Shown: one piece after another, positions 25,302-35,379 of the stretch
Layout: each line of letters starts with the position of its first letter
Numbering within the stretch: the stretch's first letter is position 1
Source: Paenibacillus sp. 32352
Lineage (GTDB): Bacteria > Bacillota > Bacilli > Paenibacillales > NBRC-103111
Direction of reading: 5' to 3'
NCBI RefSeq assembly: GCF_002042965.1
Contig: NZ_MZNT01000002.1
Location: 496,001 to 560,000, forward strand
Length of the DNA stretch: 64,000 nt
Position numbers and translations under genes: made by a program
Notes under the pieces: generated by a model
Told to the model about the DNA's origin: nothing
The model's input: the letters and a program-made list of their open reading frames with translations, nothing else
Database searches by the model: none

Positions 25302-26339
25302 ATGAATCCAAAACAGTTTGACGTCATTGTTATTGGGGCAGGACAAGCCGGATTGGCCATGGGTTACTACTTGTCCCAAAAGCGGTTATCTTACTTACTG
25401 ATTGATTCCAAGGATAGAATCGGTGAAGTATGGAGATCGCGGTATGATTCTCTTGTCTTATTTACCCCAAGGTCCCATAGCTCCTTGCCCGGTTATCGGA
25501 TGGAAGGGGATCCCGATGGATTTCCAACAAAGGATGAGGTCGCGGATTATTTGGAGCGTTATGCCCATAAATTTTCAATACCCCTTCAATTACAGACAAA
25601 GGTAACTCATTTGAGAAAAAAGGGAGATGCTTTCGAATTAATCACCACGAAGGGTGCTTATCTTGCTAACAAGGTTATTATAGCGACGGGGCCGTTTCAA
25701 AAACCGTTTCTTCCTGAAGGAGCAGAGAATATAAGCAGCAGCGTGGTGCAATTACACTCTTCGGAATACAGAAATCAGAATCAACTGAAAGAAGGGGCTG
25801 TCCTTATTGTTGGAGGCGGAAATTCGGGAGCGCAGATAGCCTATGAGTGCAGTCTTTCCAGGGAGGTTACGCTATCGGTCTCGAAACCATTGAAGTTTTT
25901 GCCTGTTCGTCTATGGAATAAAAGCATATTTTGGTGGTTCGATAAGCTTGGGTTAAGCAAGGCCACAACGGATTCACTCTTGGGAAGAATACTTAGACAA
26001 AATGAACCGGTGATTGGGAAGGAATTAAGATCCCGAATCGCTGTCGGTAAAGTAACCTTGAAGCCTCGGGCAGCTTCCTTTTCTCAGGATGAAGTTTTGT
26101 TCGAAGATGACTCGAAATTATCAGTGAATAATATTATATGGGCCACCGGCTTCAGGCCTGATTATAGCTGGATAGAGATTCGGGGGGTTGTAAGCACTGG
26201 CGGATTCCCTGTACATAAACGCGGGGTAAGCGAGGTTCCCGGTTTATTTTTTCTCGGGTTACCGTGGCAGTACCGAAGAGGATCGGCTCTGATTGGAGGC
26301 GTAGCCCAGGATGCACAATATGTATCCGAGCAGTTGTGA
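25302..26339 (+). CDS. CzcO-like FAD/NAD(P)-dependent monooxygenase-type flavoprotein
   Basis: 345 residues from ATG 25302 (GGATGTGA upstream; GTG 25293 is in frame but worse placed). The N-terminal FAD motif is 'VIVIGAGQAGLAMGYYLSQ' and the NADP motif 'VLIVGGGNSGAQIAYECS' is near residue 165. 'IWATGFRPDY' and the final 'GLFFLGLPWQYRRGSALIGG' are typical of the CzcO/YdbT/ArsO group of small flavin monooxygenases. The substrate is unknown. Such proteins are often annotated as putative K+ or metal-transport-associated oxidoreductases. It stands alone; the 160-bp gap that follows shows no strong element. Confidence 0.85.
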   Translation: MNPKQFDVIVIGAGQAGLAMGYYLSQKRLSYLLIDSKDRIGEVWRSRYDSLVLFTPRSHSSLPGYRMEGDPDGFPTKDEVADYLERYAHKFSIPLQLQTKVTHLRKKGDAFELITTKGAYLANKVIIATGPFQKPFLPEGAENISSSVVQLHSSEYRNQNQLKEGAVLIVGGGNSGAQIAYECSLSREVTLSVSKPLKFLPVRLWNKSIFWWFDKLGLSKATTDSLLGRILRQNEPVIGKELRSRIAVGKVTLKPRAASFSQDEVLFEDDSKLSVNNIIWATGFRPDYSWIEIRGVVSTGGFPVHKRGVSEVPGLFFLGLPWQYRRGSALIGGVAQDAQYVSEQL

Positions 26340-26497
26340 AAAGAGGCAAGGGACCGCGTTAGCCGGCAATGGACATAAATCGGGTTTCCCAACACATAAA
26401 GGAGATTCCTCTCATATATTTGGAAGTAGGGTCTATATAACCGAATAGGGATGTCTATAAAGACGGGGAAAATCGGTTCATTGAGGAGGAAACTAAC

Positions 26498-29302
26498 GTG
26501 CCGTTTATACTTCGCTACAGTGACAATGATACTGGAGCGATTACATTCACTGGGAATACGCTCGGGCTCAGCCGCTCCAATGAAACCGGCGTGCCGGGTA
26601 CACGGGATTTTATCGGGGCATTTGTTGCCATCGATACATCCATGCAATTCGGAAGTTATCCTCCGGGAACGACTTCGGATTTCAATCTTAACAGCGCCAG
26701 CGCTATATTGGAGCTTCCCGCCGGCAGCAGGGTCAAATATGCGGAGCTGGTATGGGCAGGAACCTATGCGGTTACCGGCGGGACTAATAATTATTTTGCA
26801 TTCATAGATAAGGACGTTTCCTTAACGACTCCACAAGGCAGAACATTCAGCATCTCTCCCGACCCGGTCACCGCTCAGACCTCGCATCGCAATGCGACGG
26901 ATAATTATTTCAGATCGGCGAATGTCACAGCTATCATTCAGGCAGGAGGGGCCGGAGTCTATACAGTCAGTGGTGTTGTTGGAAATATTGATCTCGGCAA
27001 TAGTACGGCAAATAACTGCGGATGGACACTATGTGTCGTTTACGAGAACCCGGGCCTTCCTTTTCGCAACCTCAGTCTGAATGTAGGGATTGTCGAGATC
27101 GCCGCGGGCATTCCCGAATTGACTACGACCCTTACAGGGTTCGCAACACCTACGTCAGGAGCCATATCCGGAAGAATGGCGCTATGTGCCCAAGATGGCG
27201 ATGCCAACAAGACAGGGGATCAGGTTTTATTCGGACCGACGGAGGCTGCGCTAACTGTGCTGGAAGGGCCAAATAATTTTCCCAACAATTTCTTTGCTTC
27301 ACAGATCAATGACGACAGCGGTAACCTGGATACGACAGGTACCTTCGGCGATCGAAACCAGATCAACGGGCAGCCGGGAACGCAAATTGTGGGGGGCAGA
27401 CAGTCTTGGGATATCACCAATGTAGATATTTCCGCAACGTTGACCAACAATCAGACTTCAGCCGTATTTCAGTTAAGGACAGGAGGAGACGGATACAGCG
27501 TCATAGCGGTAGGAATCTATATTGATATCAATTCGCCAAGGATTACGGTGGAAAAAAGTGTAGACGCGGCAAGCGCCAGTCTGGGGGAAATCCTGACATA
27601 TAAGGTTGTTGTTGAAAATTCCGGCACCGTACCGGCAGATACCACTTTGATGTTTGACAGCCTTCCTAACGATACGGAATTCGTTCCCGGAAGTGTGACT
27701 ATTAATTCGACCCCCATTACGGACGCAGACCCAAGGGGCGGAATCCCGCTTGGCTCAGTCCCTCCCGGTGCGGCTGTTGTAGTGACCTACCAGGTTAGGG
27801 TCGTATCACTGCCGCCGGAAGGGGATATCGTGAATGAAGCACTGGTGATTTTCGAATATCAGAGTGTCACCGGCGGGCCGATACTTACAGGAGATATCAC
27901 TTCGAATGAAGTGGTAACGCCTGTTCTGACACCAGATATTGCTTTGCAGAAAAGCGTCACGCCGACGGAAGCTCTCCCTGGGGAGACGGTTGAATACCGG
28001 CTCGAGGTTGTTAATACCGGGGAAGTGGAGTTGACCAATATTCGTCTAACAGATACCATGCTGGGACTTGACCAGATTATTCCTAGCCTGCCGATTGATA
28101 CGAGTATTATTATTACGCAATCCTTCACCATACCGCCAGGTACGCCAGCAGGCTCGGTACTGCTCAATACTTCTACGGCACAAGCGGATCAGGCCGGCCC
28201 GGTCAGTGATGAGGCTGTCGTGAATGTACTTCCGGAACCTCCAGTTCCAGTACCGGCGTTCACTTTACAAAAAAGCGTTACACCAACAGAAGCTAGGCCG
28301 GGGCAAACCGTCGAGTACCGTATTGAGGTTACGAATACCGGAGAAGTGGATCTGACAAATATTCGAATTACGGATGCTATGCTTAATTTGAATGAAGTCC
28401 TTGCCAGTCTGCCTGTAGGGTCCAGTACGGTCATTACCCGAAGATTTACCATCCCTGAAGGAACTCCGGGCGGCACAATCATTACGAATGTTTCTACAGC
28501 CCAAACGGATCAAACGGGGCCAGTTACCGATGATGCTCGAGTTACTGTACTTCCCGAGCCGCCGCGCCCCAATCATCAGCTTGAAATTGTCAAAACGGCA
28601 GATAGATCCATCGTCATGGGGGGGCAAACGATTGATTACCGGATTACGGTAACCAATACCGGCGATTCCGTTCTTACATCGGTTCGAGTCATTGATGATC
28701 GGTTAGGGATCCATCGCATGATTGGCACATTGCTTCCCAATCAATCTGTAACTGTGAGAGCCAAGTTCGCCGTTCCGGCTGATACAGAGGTGGGAACCGT
28801 CATAACGAATACCGCTATAGCCGTCTCTGCGGAAACCGACCCGGTAAGCGATATGGCTTCTGTTAAAGTCATCGGCCAACCGCCTCTGAGTGTGACCAAA
28901 TCCGTATTACCTATCGAAAGTCATCCGGGAAGCAGACTGACATTCTCCTTTGTCGTAACTAATAGAACCGGGACACTCACGGTTGCTAACTTGGGCCCCA
29001 CTGTATTGAACCATGTAACTTTATTCGATAACCTGCCTAACGGCACCCAATTTACGGGTGGCAGCGTGATAATTAATAATAATCCCATTACCGGCGCTCA
29101 TCCGGAGGAAGGAATTCACTTGGGGTCCTTGGCTCCCGGAGAATCGGTAAGGATTACCTTTCAAGCCCTGCAAGTGCTTGTTCCAAGCAATGAGTCTGTG
29201 GAGAATCAAGCGCATGTAACGTTTGAGCGGGAAGACACCGGGGAAACGGAACGGGTGGATTCCAATATTGTAATTTATACGGTAACTGAGGAAGAGGAAT
29301 AA
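26498..29302 (+). CDS. Large DUF11-repeat protein without signal peptide
   Basis: 934 residues, GTG start seven to eight bases after GAGGAGG. Residues 1-345 are a beta-rich N-terminal domain of unrecognised family ('SRVKYAELVWAGTYAV', 'NNCGWTLCVVYENP'). Five DUF11/isopeptide-type Ig-like repeats follow, beginning near residues 350, 482, 588, 705 and 810, each opening with a 'KSVxxxxAxPGxxxxYxxxVxNTG' pattern. Repeats 2 and 3 are close copies ('LQKSVTPTEALPGETVEYR' and 'LQKSVTPTEARPGQTVEYR'), evidence of recent duplication. The C-terminus is acidic ('VTEEEE'). No signal peptide, LPXTG or SLH anchor is present, although these repeats are usually extracellular. A spore-surface location is one possibility. 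Confidence 0.85.
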   Translation: MPFILRYSDNDTGAITFTGNTLGLSRSNETGVPGTRDFIGAFVAIDTSMQFGSYPPGTTSDFNLNSASAILELPAGSRVKYAELVWAGTYAVTGGTNNYFAFIDKDVSLTTPQGRTFSISPDPVTAQTSHRNATDNYFRSANVTAIIQAGGAGVYTVSGVVGNIDLGNSTANNCGWTLCVVYENPGLPFRNLSLNVGIVEIAAGIPELTTTLTGFATPTSGAISGRMALCAQDGDANKTGDQVLFGPTEAALTVLEGPNNFPNNFFASQINDDSGNLDTTGTFGDRNQINGQPGTQIVGGRQSWDITNVDISATLTNNQTSAVFQLRTGGDGYSVIAVGIYIDINSPRITVEKSVDAASASLGEILTYKVVVENSGTVPADTTLMFDSLPNDTEFVPGSVTINSTPITDADPRGGIPLGSVPPGAAVVVTYQVRVVSLPPEGDIVNEALVIFEYQSVTGGPILTGDITSNEVVTPVLTPDIALQKSVTPTEALPGETVEYRLEVVNTGEVELTNIRLTDTMLGLDQIIPSLPIDTSIIITQSFTIPPGTPAGSVLLNTSTAQADQAGPVSDEAVVNVLPEPPVPVPAFTLQKSVTPTEARPGQTVEYRIEVTNTGEVDLTNIRITDAMLNLNEVLASLPVGSSTVITRRFTIPEGTPGGTIITNVSTAQTDQTGPVTDDARVTVLPEPPRPNHQLEIVKTADRSIVMGGQTIDYRITVTNTGDSVLTSVRVIDDRLGIHRMIGTLLPNQSVTVRAKFAVPADTEVGTVITNTAIAVSAETDPVSDMASVKVIGQPPLSVTKSVLPIESHPGSRLTFSFVVTNRTGTLTVANLGPTVLNHVTLFDNLPNGTQFTGGSVIINNNPITGAHPEEGIHLGSLAPGESVRITFQALQVLVPSNESVENQAHVTFEREDTGETERVDSNIVIYTVTEEEE

Positions 29303-29387
29303 ATAGGCATTCCGTCATGTTCAGTGACGGTAAGAGCAACAGGCTGCCGCATAAACGACAGCTTTGCCGCTATAAAATAACCAAACA

Positions 29388-29440
29388 AACCCCTCTCGGC
29401 GTCCGCTTTTAGCTGCGTGTCCGTCGAAAGGGGCTTTTAT
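29388..29440. terminator. Terminator between the two giant convergent genes
   Basis: CCCCT (29390-29394) pairs with AGGGG (29429-29433), continuing with a mismatched inner stem, flanked by CTTTTATTT on the + strand and GTTTGTTTGG on the - strand. Confidence 0.6.
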
Positions 29441-29462
29441 TTGCCTTACAACCTTTTATTGT

Positions 29463-32400
29463 TTATTCCTCACTCTCCGGGTGGAGCACAACATTCAAAA
29501 TCGTGGTGTCCAACTTCCGAATGGCCGGTCTCCTTAACTCTGGAACGTATCCTTCTAGGCTAAACCTTGCCAAATACACACCCGGATTCAGTCCGATGAC
29601 GGCATATTGTCCAAGCCTGTTCGTTATGACATTGCGGACCAGCACCTCCTGAAGATTAAATATTTGTACCAGCACTGAAGCAAGAGGCCGGAATGACGGA
29701 TCGGTCACCATTCCCCGAAGATTTCCGGGCTCAGGGTCAAAGGAAAGCGGGGTTACCGGCACCGCCCTTCCGGCACTGACTTGAACCAGAGCTGCGTCTG
29801 AACCAAAGCCCGGAGCGGAAGCGGCAATGGTATAAACTCCCGTGCTCAAGCCGCTTATACGATAACTTCCGAAGGCGTTGGTGGCGACTTGTGTCACGGG
29901 TACTTTATTCTCGGTCAAAATCTGGACGATAGCGCCGGTAATAATTCCTCCCGTTGATGCATTGAGTACTTGCCCGATGACATCCCCTGGATGGGGAGCT
30001 AAGTCGAAATGAACAGGCAGGGCAGGGGCACCCGAAGCGAAAATCAGTGTCTCCTGTAATTGGACGTCCGGTTTGTAGGCGACGACAACTAAATCCCCGC
30101 CGGGAACGCCGCTTGCGACAGCAGACCCTGTCGTTCCTGTTTGCACTGTATCTACTACCGTTGAGTTCTCATCGGATATGACAATGACTACACCAGCAGC
30201 AGGCTTATCTGTAGATGATTCACTAACTGTTCCGACGATGGTTGCAGCAACTGGCTGCAAGTTGAAATCAATAGTTGTATTTTGATTCGATACCACATCG
30301 AACGAGGTTATCTGAGAGGTGAAACCATCTTTGGATACGGTAATCGTGTAGTTGCCGGGCACCAGATTCCCATTGGAATAAGTGCCTGAAGGTGTAGTCG
30401 ATACCGTTTGAAGCACCGGGCCGAACGTATTGCTTAATCGGATGTCTACAGCTGCTCCTTCAACAGGAGTGCCATTGGATGAGTTCGAAACGATACCGCT
30501 GACAGAGCCGGGAAGCGGGTTCAAGGCGAAGCTGATTACCGATTGCTGGCCGGACGCAACATCCACACCTCCGAATTGGCTTGAGAATCCATCGGCGTTG
30601 GCTATTGCCGTATAGCTGCCAGGTGTCAAATTATTGACCTGGTATTGCCCCGTATTGGATACGGGTACGGAGGCAATGATGGTATCGGCTGAATCTTTGA
30701 CGACGACAACTGCCCCGGGGATCGCGAACATACTGGCCATGCTAATGACAAACCCGCCGATACTTCCCGGCGAGGGAGGGAGAGAATAATCTGCCGTAGT
30801 CGATTGCCCTTCGTCCAAATGAATTCCGCTGGTTACTGTTCCACTATCTGGTGCTGTTACGGTAACGGTATGCTGTCCGGAAGGCACGTTATCCAAATGA
30901 TAACTGCCATTGTTATCGGAGACGGTCTGACTGACAATATCGCCTGCACTGTCTCTCACGGTGACAGCAGCCCCCTCCACAGGTTCATTGGAAGCTTCAT
31001 TAATGATAGTACCCGTCACGCTTGCCGGCGTTGAAGTCAGTTGGATGATCACGTTTGTCGTTATACCGTTAACCGCATTGACTGTTACAGTATTATTGGC
31101 GAAGCCAGGGGATCCGGCTTGAATGCTGTAAGAGCCTGCTTGCAGATTAGACAAGACGAATGTTCCATCCGGATTAGCAAAGATGGTATCCAGCAGCAGC
31201 CCATTGGCATCGTATAGACGAATAAGCGTCTCAGTCCCTGTCACAGGCAATCCGGTTAGCCCTTGGACAGCTCCTTGTATCGTGCCGGGCAGCGGCGAAA
31301 GAGAAATGCTTGCATTTGCTGACGAGTTGCTGATGATGACTACACCAACAAAATCGGATGCGTACTGATCGGCCGTTACGAGAACGGTATAGGGTCCTGG
31401 AGCAAGATCGGGAATCACGAAGTTTCCGAATTGGCCTGTAGTAACCGATTTTACAATCACCCCTTGTTGATCCAAGGCTCTTATCGCTGCGGTAGCCCCG
31501 GGAATTGGAGTTCCCGACACCGAGTCTGTTACTTGACCACTGACAGAACCGGAATCCGGAGTCAGTATAAAATTCAACCCGGTTATCGTTTGACCTGGAG
31601 CGAACGTGGTGGTATCGATTGCCTGGCTGTAATCGGGAGCTTTTACTTGAACGGTATGAGTGCCTGGAGGAATGCTGTCAGCCATATAGGCTCCATTCGC
31701 GTCAGCCAGGCCCGTCGCGAGGATCGTATCGTTCTGATCCATAACAGTGACCACAGCTTTACTCAACGGATTTCCGGATGGATCCGTTATGATTCCGGTA
31801 AGTGTTGCCGGATCAGGGAGCATGGGAATCAAAATATCCGTGTTTTCGTTCGAGCTGACATGTGCCCCCGTCCGGCTGGCAGCATAATCGGCTGCGGCAG
31901 CTACGGCTGTGTACAATCCGGGGGCAAGCGAATCGAACAGAAACCGTCCGTTCTGATCCGTTATTCTTGTAGCGATGAATACGTTGTTGGTGTCGTACAG
32001 CTGCACCGATGCTCCTGACAATCCAGGCTGAAGTGTACCGCTGATCGATCCGGGATTGGGAGCCAGGCTGAGAAATGCGGAAGCCGTCTGATTCGAAAAA
32101 ACGATGGCCCCGATGGTATTGGTCTGATAATCAGTGTTCGTTGCAATGACCGTATAGTTACCTGGCGCTAAGCCGTCGACATTATAATTGCCTGTATGGT
32201 CTGTAAATGCAGTTGCTGTAACAAGCGCATCGGAATCGGCAACCTTCACTGTTGCGCCGCCAATAGCGGCTCCTGTATCACTATCTGTGATTTGGCCTTG
32301 GATACCGCCCGGATCCGGAAGCAGTTCAAGATTCAGTGTCGCTATTTGGTTAGGACCGATAACAACAGTGGCGCTGTCTGATTGGTAATTTAAGGCACTG

Positions 32401-35168
32401 GCAATCGCTCTGTATGTCCCCGGAGCCAGGCTGGATATCAAATAATTGCCTGATGGATCGGTAAACGCAGTAGCAATGACAGCGCCATTGGAATTCATAA
32501 TTCGAATCTCAATCGTGGCGGAAGGGATGGGAATACCTGTGGTTTCATCAAAGACGGTTCCTTGAATCGTTGATGGTTCGGGTGAAAGGCTGAAGTTTAG
32601 TGTCTGCGTCGAACCTGGAGTAACAATAATTCCTTGAACGCTTAGCTGAAAGCCGTCAGCAGCCGCCGTAACGAAATAATCGTCAGGGGTAAGATCAAGT
32701 ACCGTATATTGACCGTTAATATCCGAAATCGATTTGGCTACGTTCGGTCCGGCAGCCGTATCGATGCGGACTGTAAGTACCGTACCGGCTAGCGGATTTC
32801 CGCTTGCATCCGTGACAGTGCCTATAATGGTACTAGGATTCGGGTCCAACTGAAAATTAACCGTAGTCGTCTGAAAGGGTTCGATCAACGCACCCAGCAC
32901 GCTGCGCTGATAATTAGGTGCTTCCGCACGGACCGTATAGTTTCCGGGGGCTAGGTTACTTACTGCGTAATTTCCGTTATTATCCGCGTTGACAGTGGCG
33001 ATAATAAGCTGATTCATGAGTATTCTAACGACTGAACTCGGGATAGGGGAACCGGAAGAATCCGTTACATCTCCGCTTAGCTGGCCGGCTAACGTTTGCA
33101 GGCTTGCGTTCAATATGGCGGTTTGATCTGAGGTGATAATCGTTCCTAGCGTGCTGCTCGCATAGCCGTTATGGGCGAAGGTCACCGTATAGCTCCCGGG
33201 GGCAATACCAGGAATTGAGTACGAGCCATCGCTATTAGCCGTTACTGCTGCCACCGTGATTCCTCCGCTGTTCACGAGCCTAATTTCGGTACCGGACAGC
33301 GCCTGTGAGGTTCCGGCATCCGTAATCACACCGGATAGCGAACCGGGATTAGGAGCCAAGTCCACGTTGATCGTGATACTTCCTCCGGCACCAACGGTAA
33401 ACCCGATAAGCTGTGCAGCAAAACCGGGATCACTAACACGCAATCTATAGGTTCCCGGAGTTAAAGAACCGATAGAATATGTTCCTGCAAGGCCCGAATT
33501 AGTGAAAGCAATGACCTGGCCCTTATCGTTTACGACTTCGACCAATGCACCGGCAATCGGGATGCCGTTTCCCGTTACAGTTCCGGCTACGGTTGCCGGA
33601 TTCGCTTTTAAAGCAAAATTCTGATTCGACGTTTGATTTGGGGATAAAACAACGCCTGCGGTTTGGGCTTGATATCGATCAGCGCCGGCAATGATGGTGT
33701 AAGTTGCCGGAATCAGCTGAGTGAAAGCATATAAACCGTTCGCATCACTTGATTGGGTTGCCAATACAGCTCCGAAGGGGGACTTAAGGAGGATCATTGC
33801 TCCAGGAATAGGAACACCGCCTGTATCCGATATCTTTCCTTGGACAGCTGCAGGGAGCGGAGGCAGCAGCAAATTCAAAGTAGTTACCGAATTGGAATTA
33901 ACCGTGGTCTGAACCGTCACGATGGTATAGTTAGGCAGAGTTGCGGTTAAGGTATAGCCTCCCGGAGCAATACCGGTAAATCCATAGGCTCCTCCCGAGT
34001 CGCTGGACGATTGCGCAATCGTTTGATTCGTATTGTTGCGAAGCTGAATGACAGCACCAGGCAGAGGAAGTCCTGTCGAGTTATCCAGAACGATCCCTGC
34101 TATTCCGCCCGTATTCTGTACCGATATCGTAATCGAGGACGAAGCTGCGGGAATCGTTCCTCCGGTTTGGGAATCCAAGCCTGTGCTTCTCGCCGTGTTG
34201 AGAGTACGAGTACCGGTTCCAGGGGATTGAAACTGCCCGTTGATGGTGAAGCTAAGGGTTTGCCTGCCCCCTGCAGGGATATTCCCGACATTCCAGCTCA
34301 ATATTTTGTTCAAGGCATCAAAGTTTGTGAAGCCTTGCGTTACGGTCTGAGTTAGTGATGACAATACATCAAGTGTAATCGAGTCGTTAACGATAACACT
34401 ATTAGCTGCGCTTTTACCGGTATTGGTGACCTGGATAGTTCCTGTCCACGACGATACTTGACCTGCCAGTACGCTGGAGGGCCCTGATACCAATTGTTTA
34501 TTGACACTAAGCATGGCTCTCATATCACCTTGCTTTGTTGTGGTTGGATCAGTAAAGGCGCTGGCGAAGCTGAACCCTTGGGCAAGCAAAGTATCCTTGT
34601 TAAAATTGTTATTATTGGCTGAAGAGAAAAACATCATTCGGATGACGGATGATTCATTAATAGCGAGGAATCGGAATAATACCGAGGCTGCTATTCCAAA
34701 ATCAAGAAAATAGTCCGTATCTCCTCCAAAATTGGAGCCGTCATTTGTCGCACGAGCTCTCACAATATCATAATTGACAATGGGTTGAGCATAATTGGGA
34801 GTGCCTTTCCCATCGGTGCCTTCGGCAGGGTCATTCCAGGTATTGACTTGCTGGGTCGTGTTTTGAATGAGCTCCAGCTGACTTTTTAGCCCGTTAACGG
34901 CTAACACCCATTGGTAAGTCCCGGCTATTCCATTAGTGTTAAAAAGAATGCCCCAGGCGAAATTATCGAAAGCATTTTTAGACCTGGGATCACCGTTAAG
35001 ACGAAGCCTAAAGAACACACTGGTCCCGTCATACGCGAAATATGCCGCAGGGTACTGCGCGCTTCCCACAATGTCCGTACTGGACGGGTTCACGTCCCCA
35101 GCTGGATCGGTTAATGGTGCGCCTCCGATCAAGATAGGGGTAAACTGGCTGTCGATTGGAAATAACAA
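29463..35168 (-). CDS. Giant protein with 18 carboxypeptidase-regulatory-like repeats
   Basis: 1901 residues from TTG 35168, chosen because AAAGGAGGATC lies nine bases upstream; the longer frame (35225) would start before that site. N-terminal ~230 residues: unknown beta domain ('GDTDYFLDFGIAASVLF'). Next comes one DUF11-like segment ('VNKQLVSGPSSVLAGQVSSW...VTNTGKSAANSVIV'). From about residue 365 to the end there are 18 tandem CarboxypepD_reg/SdrB-like beta sandwiches of ~83-88 residues, each opening 'GxVxGxVTDxxGxPIPGAxVxV', then 'T-D-x-x-G-x-Y', then 'LxPGxYTVxAxAxxYxxx'. No signal peptide or anchor is evident. It converges with the DUF11 gene, and both look like surface fibres. Confidence 0.88.
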   Translation of the reverse strand: MLFPIDSQFTPILIGGAPLTDPAGDVNPSSTDIVGSAQYPAAYFAYDGTSVFFRLRLNGDPRSKNAFDNFAWGILFNTNGIAGTYQWVLAVNGLKSQLELIQNTTQQVNTWNDPAEGTDGKGTPNYAQPIVNYDIVRARATNDGSNFGGDTDYFLDFGIAASVLFRFLAINESSVIRMMFFSSANNNNFNKDTLLAQGFSFASAFTDPTTTKQGDMRAMLSVNKQLVSGPSSVLAGQVSSWTGTIQVTNTGKSAANSVIVNDSITLDVLSSLTQTVTQGFTNFDALNKILSWNVGNIPAGGRQTLSFTINGQFQSPGTGTRTLNTARSTGLDSQTGGTIPAASSSITISVQNTGGIAGIVLDNSTGLPLPGAVIQLRNNTNQTIAQSSSDSGGAYGFTGIAPGGYTLTATLPNYTIVTVQTTVNSNSVTTLNLLLPPLPAAVQGKISDTGGVPIPGAMILLKSPFGAVLATQSSDANGLYAFTQLIPATYTIIAGADRYQAQTAGVVLSPNQTSNQNFALKANPATVAGTVTGNGIPIAGALVEVVNDKGQVIAFTNSGLAGTYSIGSLTPGTYRLRVSDPGFAAQLIGFTVGAGGSITINVDLAPNPGSLSGVITDAGTSQALSGTEIRLVNSGGITVAAVTANSDGSYSIPGIAPGSYTVTFAHNGYASSTLGTIITSDQTAILNASLQTLAGQLSGDVTDSSGSPIPSSVVRILMNQLIIATVNADNNGNYAVSNLAPGNYTVRAEAPNYQRSVLGALIEPFQTTTVNFQLDPNPSTIIGTVTDASGNPLAGTVLTVRIDTAAGPNVAKSISDINGQYTVLDLTPDDYFVTAAADGFQLSVQGIIVTPGSTQTLNFSLSPEPSTIQGTVFDETTGIPIPSATIEIRIMNSNGAVIATAFTDPSGNYLISSLAPGTYRAIASALNYQSDSATVVIGPNQIATLNLELLPDPGGIQGQITDSDTGAAIGGATVKVADSDALVTATAFTDHTGNYNVDGLAPGNYTVIATNTDYQTNTIGAIVFSNQTASAFLSLAPNPGSISGTLQPGLSGASVQLYDTNNVFIATRITDQNGRFLFDSLAPGLYTAVAAAADYAASRTGAHVSSNENTDILIPMLPDPATLTGIITDPSGNPLSKAVVTVMDQNDTILATGLADANGAYMADSIPPGTHTVQVKAPDYSQAIDTTTFAPGQTITGLNFILTPDSGSVSGQVTDSVSGTPIPGATAAIRALDQQGVIVKSVTTGQFGNFVIPDLAPGPYTVLVTADQYASDFVGVVIISNSSANASISLSPLPGTIQGAVQGLTGLPVTGTETLIRLYDANGLLLDTIFANPDGTFVLSNLQAGSYSIQAGSPGFANNTVTVNAVNGITTNVIIQLTSTPASVTGTIINEASNEPVEGAAVTVRDSAGDIVSQTVSDNNGSYHLDNVPSGQHTVTVTAPDSGTVTSGIHLDEGQSTTADYSLPPSPGSIGGFVISMASMFAIPGAVVVVKDSADTIIASVPVSNTGQYQVNNLTPGSYTAIANADGFSSQFGGVDVASGQQSVISFALNPLPGSVSGIVSNSSNGTPVEGAAVDIRLSNTFGPVLQTVSTTPSGTYSNGNLVPGNYTITVSKDGFTSQITSFDVVSNQNTTIDFNLQPVAATIVGTVSESSTDKPAAGVVIVISDENSTVVDTVQTGTTGSAVASGVPGGDLVVVAYKPDVQLQETLIFASGAPALPVHFDLAPHPGDVIGQVLNASTGGIITGAIVQILTENKVPVTQVATNAFGSYRISGLSTGVYTIAASAPGFGSDAALVQVSAGRAVPVTPLSFDPEPGNLRGMVTDPSFRPLASVLVQIFNLQEVLVRNVITNRLGQYAVIGLNPGVYLARFSLEGYVPELRRPAIRKLDTTILNVVLHPESEE

Positions 35169-35346
35169 TGAGCTGATCCTCCTTTTTTCATATCTTATAT
35201 CCCGCAATCGATATAGGGTATGCAATGAGGACTAACATCGCGTAGACAGGTATACCATGTCCATTATAAAAGCACCACGCGGTTAGCGGAGAGCTAATAG
35301 GAGCAGATTACGGGAAAGACTTGCCTTCCAGATTAATTGGAGTTAT

Positions 35347-35358
35347 TATAGATCTATA
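35347..35358 (+). promoter_or_regulatory. Palindrome upstream of rrf2-type gene, candidate operator
   Basis: TATAGATCTATA is a perfect 12-bp palindrome 22 bp before the start codon. The same TATAGAT element recurs upstream of the next gene at 35802-35813. Confidence 0.5.
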
Positions 35359-35379
35359 TTGTCTTTAATGGAGGTACTT

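Noticed and set aside
31431..32018. 195-residue + frame inside the giant repeat gene
   Set aside because: Antisense shadow of the repeat-rich coding sequence; composition is Ser/Arg/Cys-rich and no ribosome site is present.
29500..34000. Periodic repeats resembling a CRISPR or satellite
   Set aside because: The ~255-bp periodicity reflects 18 protein domain repeats; copies differ at nucleotide level and lie within one open frame.
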